Assembly (NCBI GenBank): GCA_963575745.1
Contig: CAUYUJ010012058.1
Span: forward strand, 204,440-268,439
DNA from: Prorocentrum cordatum
Lineage: Eukaryota > Sar > Dinophyceae > Prorocentrales > Prorocentraceae
Reading direction: 5' to 3'
Length of the DNA: 64,000 bases
A model generated the notes under the pieces. It searched no databases and had not been told where the DNA came from. It worked only from the letters and a program-made list of their open reading frames with translations. A program made the position numbers and the translations under genes. Below, in pieces: positions 52,816 to 62,049 of the stretch; position 1 is the first letter of the stretch, and the number at the start of each line of letters is the position of its first letter.

Positions 52816-53572
52816 GTCGGGGGTGGACAGACCTCCTACCCTGACACGTCGATTCAGGAATTGGCCGTTTTCGGTTCGCGAGGGGGCGTCGCGGCCGTCA
52901 TTTTTGCGGGTCCAGGTTCGTCGGTTTCGGTCCCGGGCGCTTTTCACTAAGAGGAGGTTCACTGAAGGGAGGTTTGTCCACCGCCGAAGAGCCGGGATGA
53001 CCCGCTCCAGAGCGTTCCGGATCTACAGGAGCGGCTCTGGGAGTGATACGGCTCTGGTGAGGGCCGAAGCGAGGTTTTTAGCCCAGGGAGTGGTTTTCAA
53101 AAACTGCCGACCTGGAACGAAAAACGTAGACAGTTTTTACGATTCCAGGAATTCGTCGGCCTTCGGGAATATCTAGGCACGTCGCCAATGCGTTGTAAGC
53201 AACAGCACGTTCGCATCAGCATTTGCGTCGCCACGTCCATCTTTACATGCGTCACGTTATCTTATATCCAGACTGGGAGCGGCAGGGAACCTTCTGGGAA
53301 GGGGCCGCTGCGCCCAGGACATCCCGCAGAACGGCCGAAACCCGGAGGGTCCCGATTTGCGGTGGGGGTCCGCGGCGTGCGGACGCGGCAGGGACCCCGC
53401 CGCAGGCGTTCCAGGCTGAATGCCGCCGGCGGTCAGGCGTCGGCAGGCATGTGAAGCCAGCTGGTGAGCGGAGGAAGCCGCCGATCGTTGCAGATGGAGC
53501 GATCCGCACGGCGTCAGAAACCAACACCGGGGCTGTCACGGCACAAATCCGCCGTCTTCTGATCCGACTTTA

Positions 53573-53752
53573 CAGTGGAGGCCCCTGCCAAGAAACACCC
53601 TGTCTGCCTCCAGGGTGCCCTGTGCTTTTTGTGGTTTCGATTGTTTCGCTGTGGGCAGCGCGACGGTTCCACACCAACAGAGATCAATGGACGTCGTGGG
53701 GTCTCAGGGTCGGGTTTCTTTTGGAAGGTTTCCTGGGGACTGGCCTCCTCTG
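53573..53752 (+). mobile_element. TIR element C4
   Basis: Ends CAGTGGAGGCCCCTGCCAAG and GGAAGGTTTCCTGGGGACTG then GCCTCCTCTG are inverted (CAGTGGAGGCC against CAGAGGAGGCC). The CAGNG terminus recalls hAT elements, but no 8-bp duplication was found. Element J3 starts two bases later. Confidence 0.72.
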
Positions 53753-53754
53753 TT

Positions 53755-53913
53755 CAGGAGGGAAGAAGCACACAGACACAATTACTCGACGATCCCCAGG
53801 AAAATATGGGAAAATATGGGAAATGGGGGGGAAGACACGAATCCAGAACATATGGGAAACTATGGGGAATATGTTTATTTGTGTGTATTTATTTGTGTGT
53901 CCTGGGGCCCCTT
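53755..53913 (+). mobile_element. Dispersed element J3
   Basis: CAGGAGGGAAGAAGCACACA, GACACAATTACTCGACGATC, GAAAATATGGGAAAATATGG, CATATGGGAAACTATGGGGA, TTTGTGTGTCCTGGGGCCCC. It is adjacent to C4. 53920-54400 is unidentified. Confidence 0.7.
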
Positions 53914-54403
53914 TATCTGTGTCCCGCTCCTGCCTGCGTTGCAGCACGTGGCCGCCGCCTCGGGCGGGGCTCGGGGCTCGTCGGGTGATGGTGCTCCGAC
54001 ATGCTGCAGCCGTGAGCACCGGAGAGAGCCTCGAGCACCAGGAACATACCGAAACTGGAGGGCTTTCGCGTGGCGGGCCCCGGGAGGCGAGACGCGTTCG
54101 GCACGGTTTCGATGCTTCTCCTGGGTGCTCGAGATGATTTCGGGGGTGTGGCCCCTACGCACGATGGGAGCAGCACATCGCAGGCCCAGGGAAGTGGCAC
54201 CAGCGCCAACATCGACGGTGTGCTTCCACCGAGGGGCGACGATCCCGACCTCGGTGATGGTGGCCATCTTCGGGCTTTCTAGGTGGCCGGGTTCTCCAGG
54301 CGGCCGAATTATGACCAGCAGCGCCAACATCTGGGATAATCCGACCCCCGTGGAGGCACCACCCCGTGCTGGTGCTGGTGCCCGTCTCCGGGCCTCCCAC
54401 CTC

Positions 54404-54729
54404 GGGGGCCGCATGCGAGCCCTACCCCTACCCCCCAACGACTTCTGAGGGGGAGGGGTGGGGTTCGCTTCGCTCGGGAGCTCCCGAGCGAAGCGAACCC
54501 CACCCTCCCCCCCCAGGAGTCGTGGGGGGTAGGGGTACACCTCAGGCGATGCTTAAGAAAACTTAAGTTTTCGGCCAGAGTCTCGATTGTTCTTGATGTT
54601 TCGATGTAAATCCTAAGATCTGAATAGAACTGTTGGGTTTTTGTTCAAGTTCTGAGACTATGAATTTCTTAACCCATGATTTCTTAAGCATTTCGCAGGG
54701 TGTAGGGGTAGGGCTCGCATGCGGCCCCC
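54404..54729. mobile_element. TIR element G with a palindrome in its left arm
   Basis: Left arm GGGGGCCGCATGCGAGCCCT then ACCCCTAC; right arm is its inverse (GTAGGGGTAGGGCTCGCATG then CGGCCCCC). The left arm continues as ACACCTCAGGCGATGCTTAA, matching the inverse of TTAAGCATTTCGCAGGGTGT at the right, but only after skipping the palindrome at about 54431-54538. True arms are about 50 bp. The centre is AT-richer than its surroundings. Confidence 0.75.
54424..54538. repeat. Near-perfect palindrome, about 57-bp arms
   Basis: Centred between 54480 and 54481 (CGGGAGCTCCCG). The inner 25 bp of each arm match exactly (right arm CTCCCGAGCGAAGCGAACCC); the rest match with a few one-base indels in C tracts. 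Confidence 0.92.
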
Positions 54730-54876
54730 TGCCAGCATGCTCCTCGGGCCCCTCCCCTGGGCGCGCCCCGCCTCGGGCGCGCCCCTCGTGCATGCGTGCG
54801 CGGCCGTGGCGTGGCCGCGAGAGGGGGGGGGGCTCCGCCCCCCCCCCCCTTGGGCGGGGCGAGGCTCTCGAAGATT

Positions 54877-54914
<38 letters not shown>
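54877..54914. repeat. (GTC)n microsatellite
   Basis: About 12 GTC units ending 23 bp before A10. A similar tract is at 59884-59940. Confidence 0.95.
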
Positions 54915-54936
54915 GGCAGCGTGTCGTTGCCACCCG

Positions 54937-55095
54937 TTAGTCGGGCGTGCCCTTCTGCAGGAGGAATGCTCAAAAACAGCAGAACAAGCAATAGTCAGGG
55001 GACGAATGCTCGACTAGTTTGTTGTTTTCATTTTTTTGTCTATGTTAGACTTTTTCCTCCTCAATCCGCCTGTACGAGGACGCGCCCGACCTAGT
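54937..55095 (+). mobile_element. TIR element A10
   Basis: Left end TTAGTCGGGCGTGCCC, right end GGACGCGCCCGACCTAG(T), internal AGTCAGGGGACGAATG. Flanks GCCACCCG and ACCACCCG share seven bases if the right end is taken one base longer. Confidence 0.82.
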
Positions 55096-55339
55096 ACCAC
55101 CCGCCGGCCCCCATCCCTGAGGGTTGCCTGCTATTCTTCGCCTGATGTCGGCTCACGCACCGCTGGCTGGCGATCTTGGGCCACCCAGGCATTCGTGAAT
55201 CATCTCATTGGCCCCCCAGAAGAGGATCTACACCAGGACCTCACGGGAGGAAAACAAACCCGACCCCCGAGCTGGTGTTTGCCAGGCAGCCCTGCCCTGT
55301 TCGATTTCCCCCCAAGCATGTCTGCGAAAGGGCTTCGCC

Positions 55340-55560
55340 TGTATGGTGTGCTTCTTGGGAGGCAGGTTCTGGGACTCCAGGACTGCATACAGTCAACCCG
55401 CACAAGAAGGATGGGCATCCTTCCCAAGGGTACTCTTGCATCCTTGCCTGCTCGGTCCATCCTTGGCCACTCTCGTTGGTCGCGCTCCCCTCGAAAAGCT
55501 TCGAAATGGGCGTCCAAGCTCCTTACATCCTTATCGCGCATCCTTAACGACACGGGCCGA
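55340..55560 (+). repeat. Dispersed repeat I2
   Basis: Diverged partner of 39318-39520: CATACAGTCAACCCGCACAA, then CAAGGGTACTCTTGCATCCT. Confidence 0.45.
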
Positions 55561-55645
55561 CTCTGGACAAAGCGTAGTTAGCATGCAGAGGAGGCGATCT
55601 CCAGTCCTCCTCCATCTGCGCAGAAGAAAGGGGCCCGTTTCGTGG

Positions 55646-56329
55646 AGGGTGCGGTGCCGCGGCGGCGCCTCGCCGTCGGACGATCGTCGACCTGTGCCTT
55701 CGACCCTGCGGGCTCAAGGCTCAAGTTCTGGCTCAAGTCTACCAGCTCGCCCGCACGATCTTCCTGGCCAGTCGCCTGTCGGTGAGAGGGGGGCCGTGCT
55801 CCCCGGGCGACGCCCCTGGCATCCCAGCCGCGCCGGCCGCTTCCTGGCTGCCGCGGTGCGGGCCAAATGCCGCCCTGCGCGCGGGTTCACCTCGAGCCTG
55901 GCCGGCAGCGCCGGGCGCGCTGGAAGCCCGCTCGACGGGGGCCTGGGCGAGTTCCTGGGCGAGGCGGCCCTACAAGCGGCCAGGGCTGAGGCCGACCCAG
56001 TCGCCAGGGCCGCCAGTGATCCAGGAGGCATGGCGCCCGCGCCGCGGCCCGGGACCGACGGCGCGGCGACCCCCCCAGAGGCGAGGGTAATTGCGGCGGG
56101 CGTGCTGGCGGGCTGCTGCGCGGCCGTTGCCGCGGCCGTGGACGAGGCCGGCATGATCCGCCTGCGGGCCGCGTCTGGCGCGTTGGGCGGAGGCGTGGCG
56201 TGGGGCGTTCTCGGGGGCTCGCTGAGCGAGCTCGGTTGGAGCAGCCTGTCCTTGCACCTCGCGGGCCCGGAGAGCGGCCTCGGCGACGGCGTCAAGACGT
56301 ACGCCGTGGCGTCGCGGAGGGCTTCCTGA
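55646..56329 (+). CDS. Unidentified GC-rich ORF
   Basis: Open plus frame with an Ala/Gly-rich, partly hydrophobic stretch (RVIAAGVLAGCCAAVAAAVD, then AGMIRLRAASGALGGGVAWG and LSELGWSSLSLHLAGPE). The other two frames are also long, as expected at this GC, so coding is uncertain. Arguments for it are the plausible amphipathic Ala/Leu pattern and an in-phase sense across 680 bp. If real it probably continues, after a frame change near 56300, into the next ORF. No family is recognised. Confidence 0.3.
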   Translation, partial: RVRCRGGASPSDDRRPVPSTLRAQGSSSGSSLPARPHDLPGQSPVGERGAVLPGRRPWHPSRAGRFLAAAVRAKCRPARGFTSSLAGSAGRAGSPLDGGLGEFLGEAALQAARAEADPVARAASDPGGMAPAPRPGTDGAATPPEARVIAAGVLAGCCAAVAAAVDEAGMIRLRAASGALGGGVAWGVLGGSLSELGWSSLSLHLAGPESGLGDGVKTYAVASRRAS

Positions 56330-56758
56330 CCGCAGGGCGCCTGCGGGAGCTCCACCGCAGCAGCTGGGCGCTGCTGCTCACGTCGCGTGGCGCGGGCTTC
56401 TCGCAGGAGGCTGGCGCGAGCACCCTCGAAGAACAAGCGGACCTGGCGTTCCTGCAGGCCTGGGGCGTGCGGGATGACTGCGAGTTGGCCCGCGCGACGC
56501 TGCCGCAGCTCTCGGGCGGCGCGCCACTGTCGATGGTGGACCCGATGCTGTTCAACTCCAACGGCGTCGTGGACGAGGCGATGGTGAAGTACGGCGGGGC
56601 GGGTGGCGCGGACGTGGTGACGCGCCCAGCTCTGGGTGCTGGACGCGCCCAGCCTCGTCGCGGCGAGGCCGGCGGAGGGCCAGGAGGACGAGCTCCAGGC
56701 TGTTTTGGGGGGGCAGTTCTGTGGGAAATGCAGCCGGCAGGCGGTTGCCGATGAGAGA
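56330..56758 (+). CDS. Unidentified GC-rich ORF, possible continuation
   Basis: Plus frame running from FLTAGRLRELHRSSWALLLT through LEEQADLAFLQAWGVRDDCE, LARATLPQLSGGAPLSMVDP and MLFNSNGVVDEAMVKYGGAG. It then turns Gly/Arg-rich, while a different frame gives QLWVLDAPSLVAARPAEGQE then DELQAVLGGQFCGKC. This looks like real protein sequence with one frame change near 56610-56630 (frameshift or short intron). The sense order with the preceding ORF suggests one decayed or spliced gene. Function unknown. Confidence 0.38.
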
Positions 56759-56761
56759 GGG

Positions 56762-56984
56762 AGGCGGAGGAGGAGGAGGAGGAGGAGGAGGAGGAGGAGG
56801 AGGAGGAGGAGGGAGGAGGAGGAGGAGGAGAAGGAGGAGGAGGAGGTGAAGGTGGAGGTGAAGTGGAGGAGGAGGAGGAGGAGGAATATGAGGAGGAGGA
56901 GGCGGAGGAGGAAGACGAGGAGGAGGAGGAGGAGGCGGAGGAGGAATATGAGGAGGAGGAGGCGGAGGAGGAGGAGGAGGAATA
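56762..56984. repeat. (GGA)n array
   Basis: GGA triplets with AAG, GTG, ATG and GCG variants. It passes without loss of phase into the A-periodic tract. Confidence 0.95.
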
Positions 56985-57400
56985 AGCATAATAATGATAC
57001 GAGTAGTACTAAGAAGAACACGAATAATACCACTAATCATAATGCGACGCAGAAACAGAAGCATACTAAGAGTACGAATCGTAATAATACCAATAATACC
57101 AATACTAAGAAGAAGACGGCGAAAACTGATACGAATAATACGACGGCGATTACTGCACGTAATAATAATACTAAAATGCACACGAAGAAGACTACGAGGA
57201 CAACTACGACGAAAACTAAGAATACGACGGATAAGACGACGAATCATACTACTACTAAGACTAATAGTACTACTACTACTATTACTAATACTAACAGGCA
57301 TACGAATACGCATACATTGCGACTAAGAATGCGAATAGTAATATTCATAATTATACGAAGACGAAGACTAACACTAGTACTAAGAATAATAAGGAGACGA
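56985..57400. repeat. Degenerate triplet tract with A at nearly every third base
   Basis: For about 330 bp most triplets begin with A and have A, C or G next (AAT, ACT, ACG, AAG, AGT, ATA). The A stays in phase with the flanking GGA repeat. One single-base slip occurs near 57315-57320, after which A falls at the third position until the GGA repeat resumes. AT content is far above its surroundings. The Asn/Thr/Lys translation is a by-product. Confidence 0.85.
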
Positions 57401-57516
57401 GAAGGAGGAGGATGAGGTGGAGGAGGAGGATGAGGAGGCGGAGGAGGCGGAGGAGGAGGAGGATGATGAGGAGGACGAGGAGGAGGAGGAGGAGGAGGAG
57501 GAGGAGGAGGAGGGTC
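57400..57516. repeat. (GGA)n array, right side
   Basis: GGA/GGAT/GGCGGA triplets to 57516. 57520-58170 shows no recognisable gene. Confidence 0.95.
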
Positions 57517-58175
57517 GAGAGGGCCCCTCATCTAGCTTTCCTCTTACCGCTGGACCTACCGCGCGTGGCGCGCAGCTTGGCTCCTGACTACGGGCGGTGC
57601 AGTTGCAGTTGTGGTCGAGTCGTGCCGGCCGGGCTTCGCAGAAGGCAGGCCTGCGCGGGGCTGCTCCATTCATTCCTTGTCCTCTTGAGTTACTACTCCA
57701 TGCTCTGACGTCCTCCTCCTCCTCCGTCTCCTCCCTCTCATCCTCTCCTTCCTCCTCACGGGTCTGAAGTGGAGCCCCCCCCTCAGGTTTCCCAGCAATT
57801 AGATAAAAAAGTGTCCACACTGCCGACACCAGGAGCGGCCCGCCATTTTAAAGGCATGTTGGGGCTGTCTCTCAGGTGCTGGGGAAGACCAGCTGCTATT
57901 GCAATCTTTATGCGGACTCTGCGGACAAGGTCCAGCACCCGAGACGCTGCTAGCGTGATGTTGTTTTGAGCAGCGAATTGGTGGTGCTCCGCACCAGGTG
58001 CAGCTGCCTCGAGTGCAAGCACTGCGCCTGCCTGGTAGTTTTATTTGTCAAGTTATCAATCGCAGATCGACGGTCCAGTCGCCGTGTCCTGGCGAGTGCG
58101 CAATTTCGGCGCTGCGCGGTGCGGCCTCCCGGGGAAGTGCAGCTGCAGTAGCTTTAGAGGCAGTTCTACAGAGGA

Positions 58176-58268
58176 GATGGAGGAGGAGGAGGAGGAGGAG
58201 GAGGAGGAGGAGGAGGAGGAGGAGGAGGAGGAGGAGGAGGAGGAGGAGGGGGGAGGAGGGGGAGGGGG
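58176..58268. repeat. (GGA)n microsatellite
   Basis: About 25 GGA units then GGGGGA. 58270-59240 shows no gene that I recognise; it contains an (AG)n run at 58669-58690. Confidence 0.95.
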
Positions 58269-59249
58269 GATGACGCGATAAGAGCCGCATCCGCAGGCAA
58301 TGTGCGCCAAGATCGCGCCCTTTTCGTCTTCCGAACGCGTGCGTCTGCCTGCGTGCTCTGGCCCGGACGCTCCACAACGCCCCCCTTTGCGCCGCCATGC
58401 CCACCCGCCAAATCGGTGCACGGCTCGAGCAAACCGAATCGAGCAAAACCGCCGCGGAACTCGCAGGGGCACCGACTTGAGCGGGGCCTGCCTGCACACT
58501 GTCCGTGCCGGGGTTGCTTTTCGCTGGCGCTGCTCAGCGCTGCTCAGCGCGTCCCTGCAAGGATGCCCTCCAGCGTGGACTTTAGGAGGAGGGCTTCGGC
58601 TTCCTCTTTCCCAGGCCTCTTCGACGTGGTGATTTGGTGATTCGTTCGCAGTGTGGTTACCCAGAGAGATAGAGAGAGAGAGAGAGAGAGACATAAGACA
58701 AACGCGTGTATTTTCGCCACGACAGAAGGTCATGGGTGCTCTTTGTCCCTCGTCGCCACAGGGCGTGCGTGGAGAAGCTGGCCCGTGATTGTAAGGATGC
58801 CCGCCCAGAGCAGATGCCGTGCAGTGGGACCTCCCTCCAGCATTCCCCCTCTCCTCCTTCCCTCCTTGTAGCACACTCCCTACGATGATGAGAAGGGCGA
58901 GGACATTGCCCCTGCTAGTTGGCAATTACGTACGTTTCTGGCAGGTGGCTGAGCGTACGTTGGCCATGGCAGCGCTTGCACCTTCACAGCCTTTGCTGGT
59001 GTACATCGACTAGTATTTTGAATCTATAATATCGTCATATATGTCGTTGGCAATAACTTGCTGTACCCGCTGATGTAGATGCCTACACGGTGTGTCTGCC
59101 TTTGTTGACAAACAAGAACAGCGAGAGTTGGACTCGACAGACCCCAGCGATGCATGGCGACTGATTCGTCAGATTCCTGAAGGATTTCAATCTAGCTTGC
59201 GGGCGAAGCACAACACTGTAAGCATTATCCCGTCAGGATTCGAGGCGCC

Positions 59250-59340
59250 CGTTTGGGTCTGACCCGTCCCAGGCGTCTTACCCGTCTGGGTGCCACTCGT
59301 CCCGCTGGGATCTCACCCGTCCCGCTGGGGTCAAACCCTC
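59250..59340. repeat. Minisatellite CACCCGTCCCGCTGGG-type
   Basis: Five degenerate units of 16-22 bp (GACCCGTCCCAGGCG, TACCCGTCTGGGTGCC, CACTCGTCCCGCTGGGAT, CACCCGTCCCGCTGGGGT). Confidence 0.6.
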
Positions 59341-59559
59341 TCGCAGCTGCTCTTTGGCCACTCCAGCGGGGCGTCGACTCGTTCTTTTATGTCGTTGTTT
59401 TGTTGTTGTTTTGATATAAAAACAGGCTCATTCGTGCCCAGGTGTGAGGACCTACGGCTTCGGCCGGGTAGACGAGTCTCTTCTCGTGGAGATTTCCAAT
59501 GTGTTCCAGTTGCAGGATCTCCCCACGCGTGTTCAGGCATGCTGCTATTCTTATTCGTT

Positions 59560-59730
59560 CACACCCAGGCCCAATCACACGCAGACTCGCTTATATCAGA
59601 CCGCTCATACCCAGACCTCATCGCCCTCAGGCCCTCTCACGTCCAGGCGCCCATGCGCATACTCACTCATACTCAGGCACTCATATTCAGCCTCGCTCAG
59701 GCCCATATTCACCTGGTCAGGCACTCAGAG
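59560..59730. repeat. Degenerate CTCATACTCAGGC-type repeat
   Basis: Irregular units (CACACCCAGGCCCAATCA, CTCATACCCAGACCTCAT, CTCATACTCAGGCACTCA, CTCGCTCAGGCCCATATT). Confidence 0.55.
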
Positions 59731-59883
59731 AGGAGCGCGCTCGAAACTTGCTGCACATATCGGGGCCTTCATGCATAGTTGTTTGTTTGGTGGCTCCCCC
59801 TCTCTGGCCTCTGGATGTCTCCTGGGGCGCCCTGGGGATCTCCAGAGACTTCGGGAGGCGATGGGCCGCCGCCGCGGCCTTCG

Positions 59884-59886
59884 TCT

Positions 59887-59926
<40 letters not shown>

Positions 59927-59940
59927 TATCGTTGTCGTCT
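59884..59940. repeat. (GTC)n microsatellite
   Basis: About 18 GTC units with a TTATC interruption at the right end. Confidence 0.95.
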
Positions 59941-60203
59941 TAGTCGATTCGTTTGTCGACCCTCGCACACTCGTCCCTGCCCCCCCCCTCCACCCGTCCC
60001 CTCCCCGCGCCTTTTTAAGCTCGGGAGGGAAAGAATGAGTATCAACGACACGCCACCCTCCGGATCTCGTCAGCGTGTTGCTCCACCGTGCTTGCCCGAC
60101 GACCTGGTCTTCCCCGAGCAGCTAGCACGCGGATGGCTTCCCCACGCGGCGTGCCATGGCTGCTGCACTTGATCGCCCACCAACGGCGCACGCAGAACCC
60201 CGC

Positions 60204-60352
60204 TCCTCCTCCTCCTCCTCCTCCTCCTCCTCCTCCTCCCTCTCCTCCTCCTCCTCCTCCTCCTCCTCCTCCCCTCCGCCTCCTCCTCCTCCTCCTCCTC
60301 CTCCTCCTCCTCCTCCTCCTCCCTCTCCTCCTCCTCCTCCCCCTCCTCCTCC
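60204..60352. repeat. (CTC)n microsatellite
   Basis: CTC/CCT triplets with C-rich interruptions. 60360-60720 shows no recognisable domain. Confidence 0.95.
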
Positions 60353-60723
60353 TGATTTTCTCGGCTGGCCCTGGGACTCTTGTCCCCACGTGCCCCCGCC
60401 AGCGCGCTCCGCCCGCCCGCGGGGGAAGATGCCAAGATCGGCGGCGACGACAAGTGCGAAGAGCCCCTTGGGCGGGCATTGCGTGCATCCCTCTGGGGGG
60501 CCTCGCCGGAGGCATGGACCAACGGCGCCCCTGTATGCATGGATTGCTTCCCCCCTGGGCTATTCGCCCCCACCGTCGCCGCCGACAAGAGATCCGCACG
60601 GACCTCCGCAAGCCGTGTGTATTGAGTTGTTTGGCCCCTTGCATCACGCTCCCGAAGACATTTTTTGGTCAAGCCCCCCCCCCCGCCGCCTGCTCGCGGG
60701 CTGCTCGGTGGATTGTGAGAGGA

Positions 60724-60815
60724 ATGGGCCACAAGACCGGCGTCTACTTCGCCTGCTACGTGTCGATCTTCCTGCGCGGCATAACCATTGGCGTTATCGG
60801 CACCACCAGCTTAGA
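60724..60815 (+). CDS. MFSD4/NaGLT1-like transporter, first exon
   Basis: From ATG at 60724 the frame reads MGHKTGVYFACYVSIFLRGI then TIGVIGTTSLD, the KT-Y-FxxxGxxIxxxGxTxLDL pattern of the first membrane helix in MFSD4/NaGLT1-type major facilitators (sugar or sugar-like transport in vertebrate members; substrate here unknown). Homology stops at TSLD, and the next part (LAISARSGVPQNN) resumes at 60968, implying an intron of about 150 bp. Joining at GA|C gives LDLAISARSG. That needs a non-canonical donor; a GC donor at 60817 is possible if the acceptor shifts by one. The frame is open upstream of the ATG, but that part is unlike the family. Confidence 0.5.
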
Positions 60816-60967
60816 TGCTCGTTTGGGGGACCCTCCCGTGGCCCACCTCCTGGATCTGTACCTCGACTTTGAAGTTTGACTCGAGTCGACGGACGTTCGA
60901 CGCAGCGTCGACGCATGAGTGAAATGCATGGCTCCAGGAAGTTCCCCAGATCGAGCATCTAAACCAG

Positions 60968-61305
60968 CCTCGCCATCTCCGCCCGCAGCGGCGTCCCGCA
61001 GAACAACCTCATCGCCGCCAGAGGCCTCGGCCTCATGGCCGCCCCGGTGATCTTCAGCTCGGCCATCGGGAGGCTGCTGCGCGCGGGGCAGGTCTTCCGC
61101 TGCGTGTCGGGGGCCCTCGCGATCAAGGCCGCGTGTGAGCTGTGCGTCGCCGCGCGGGGGGCCTGTGGGCCCTCCCTCTACGCGGTCTTCTTCGCCATGG
61201 GGATCGGCATCGGGGTCCTGGACACCACCGCCGACTTGGTGGTGACCACAGTGCACGGGGAGCGGTGCGCGGTGCCCCTCAACGTCATCAACGCTCTGTA
61301 CGGGA
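60968..61305 (+). CDS. MFSD4/NaGLT1-like transporter, second exon
   Basis: Reads LAISARSGVPQNNLIAARGL, then helix GLMAAPVIFSSAIGRLL, helix VSGALAIKAACELCVAA, and GPSLYAVFFAMGIGIGVLDT followed by TADLVVTTVHGE and VPLNVINALYGT. The order (IxAARGxG, GRLL, then FxxGxGxGxLDTxxN-like, xxGE, then the ALYGxG helix start) follows helices 2 to 5 of MFSD4-type proteins, with Ala-Asp in place of the usual Gly-Asn. The exon ends near 61305, where family sequence gives way to GGA-rich intron-like DNA. It would have an integral membrane location. Later helices (6 to 12) are not found downstream, so the gene is truncated or its exons lie beyond recognisable sequence. Confidence 0.55.
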
Positions 61306-61309
61306 CCCG

Positions 61310-61620
61310 GCAGAGGCGGAGGAGGAGTTTGAGGAGAGGAACGATAAGGAGGAGCACCAGGATGGGGGGTCCGAGAGTAGGATGGGGCGGTTCTCGCAAA
61401 GGGGTTGGCGCGTGGGGGGCGGCTTGGGAAGCCTCTACGGAGGCTTTTTAGAACTTCTGGGAGGCTTCCAAGACTTATCCCCGCCTTCTTGGAAGCCTCG
61501 CCGCTTTTCTAGGTGCCCTCCTTCTTTCGCGCCCCTCCTCCGTGAACGGCCAAATAATGAATGCAGGCGGAGCAGGGCCTAGAGATCCGACGTTGCGCAA
61601 CAGTCGCAACATCGTGTTTA
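61310..61620. other. Unidentified sequence after transporter exon
   Basis: GGAGGA-rich start, then GGAAGCCTCTACGGAGGCTT and TTCTTGGAAGCCTCGCCG phrases that are partly inverted. No gene is supported. Confidence 0.4.
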
Positions 61621-61880
61621 TCATTGTATAGATCTAGGAGAATATTTGTTTTTATATGTATAGGTGCATGTCGATGTATATGCCTGCGTACCTGTTTTGT
61701 AAGTGTATCTGATCATGTTAACATACATATTTACATATTTGTGCATGTCTGTGTATATGGACGTGTGCGTATATAGCTGGAATTGCAGATGTAATTGCAT
61801 GTGCATATGCATTTGTATTTGCATATGTAAATGCATATGTAAGTGTATACGTATAGGTATGTGTATATGTATATGTGTAC
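61620..61880. repeat. AT-rich TGTATATG-type repeat
   Basis: Degenerate hexamer/octamer repeats of TGTATATG, TGCATATG and TGTAAATG; much lower GC than its neighbours. Confidence 0.75.
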
Positions 61881-61899
61881 GCAAGTGTGTAGGTGTGTA

Positions 61900-62032
61900 C
61901 GTGTGTGTGTGTGTGTGTGTGTCTGCCTGCCTGTCTGCTTGTCTGGCTGTCTGCCTGCCTGCCTGTCTGTCTGTCTGTCTGTGTTTGTGTGCATGCATGC
62001 ATGCATGCATGCATGTATGCATGTGTGAAAGA
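61900..62032. repeat. (GT)n, (CTGC/CTGT)n and (GCAT)n microsatellites
   Basis: GT run at 61901-61922, CTGT/CTGC tetramers at 61922-61982, perfect GCAT tetramers at 61991-62018. Confidence 0.95.
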
Positions 62033-62049
62033 GCGTGTTCTACCTCTGC

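Noticed and set aside
55715-55740. Possible spliced-leader relic (TTCTGGCTCAAG)
   Set aside because: Matches only the last 12 bases of the dinoflagellate spliced leader with one mismatch, inside a local GGCTCAAG repetition; no upstream leader sequence and no gene start follows.
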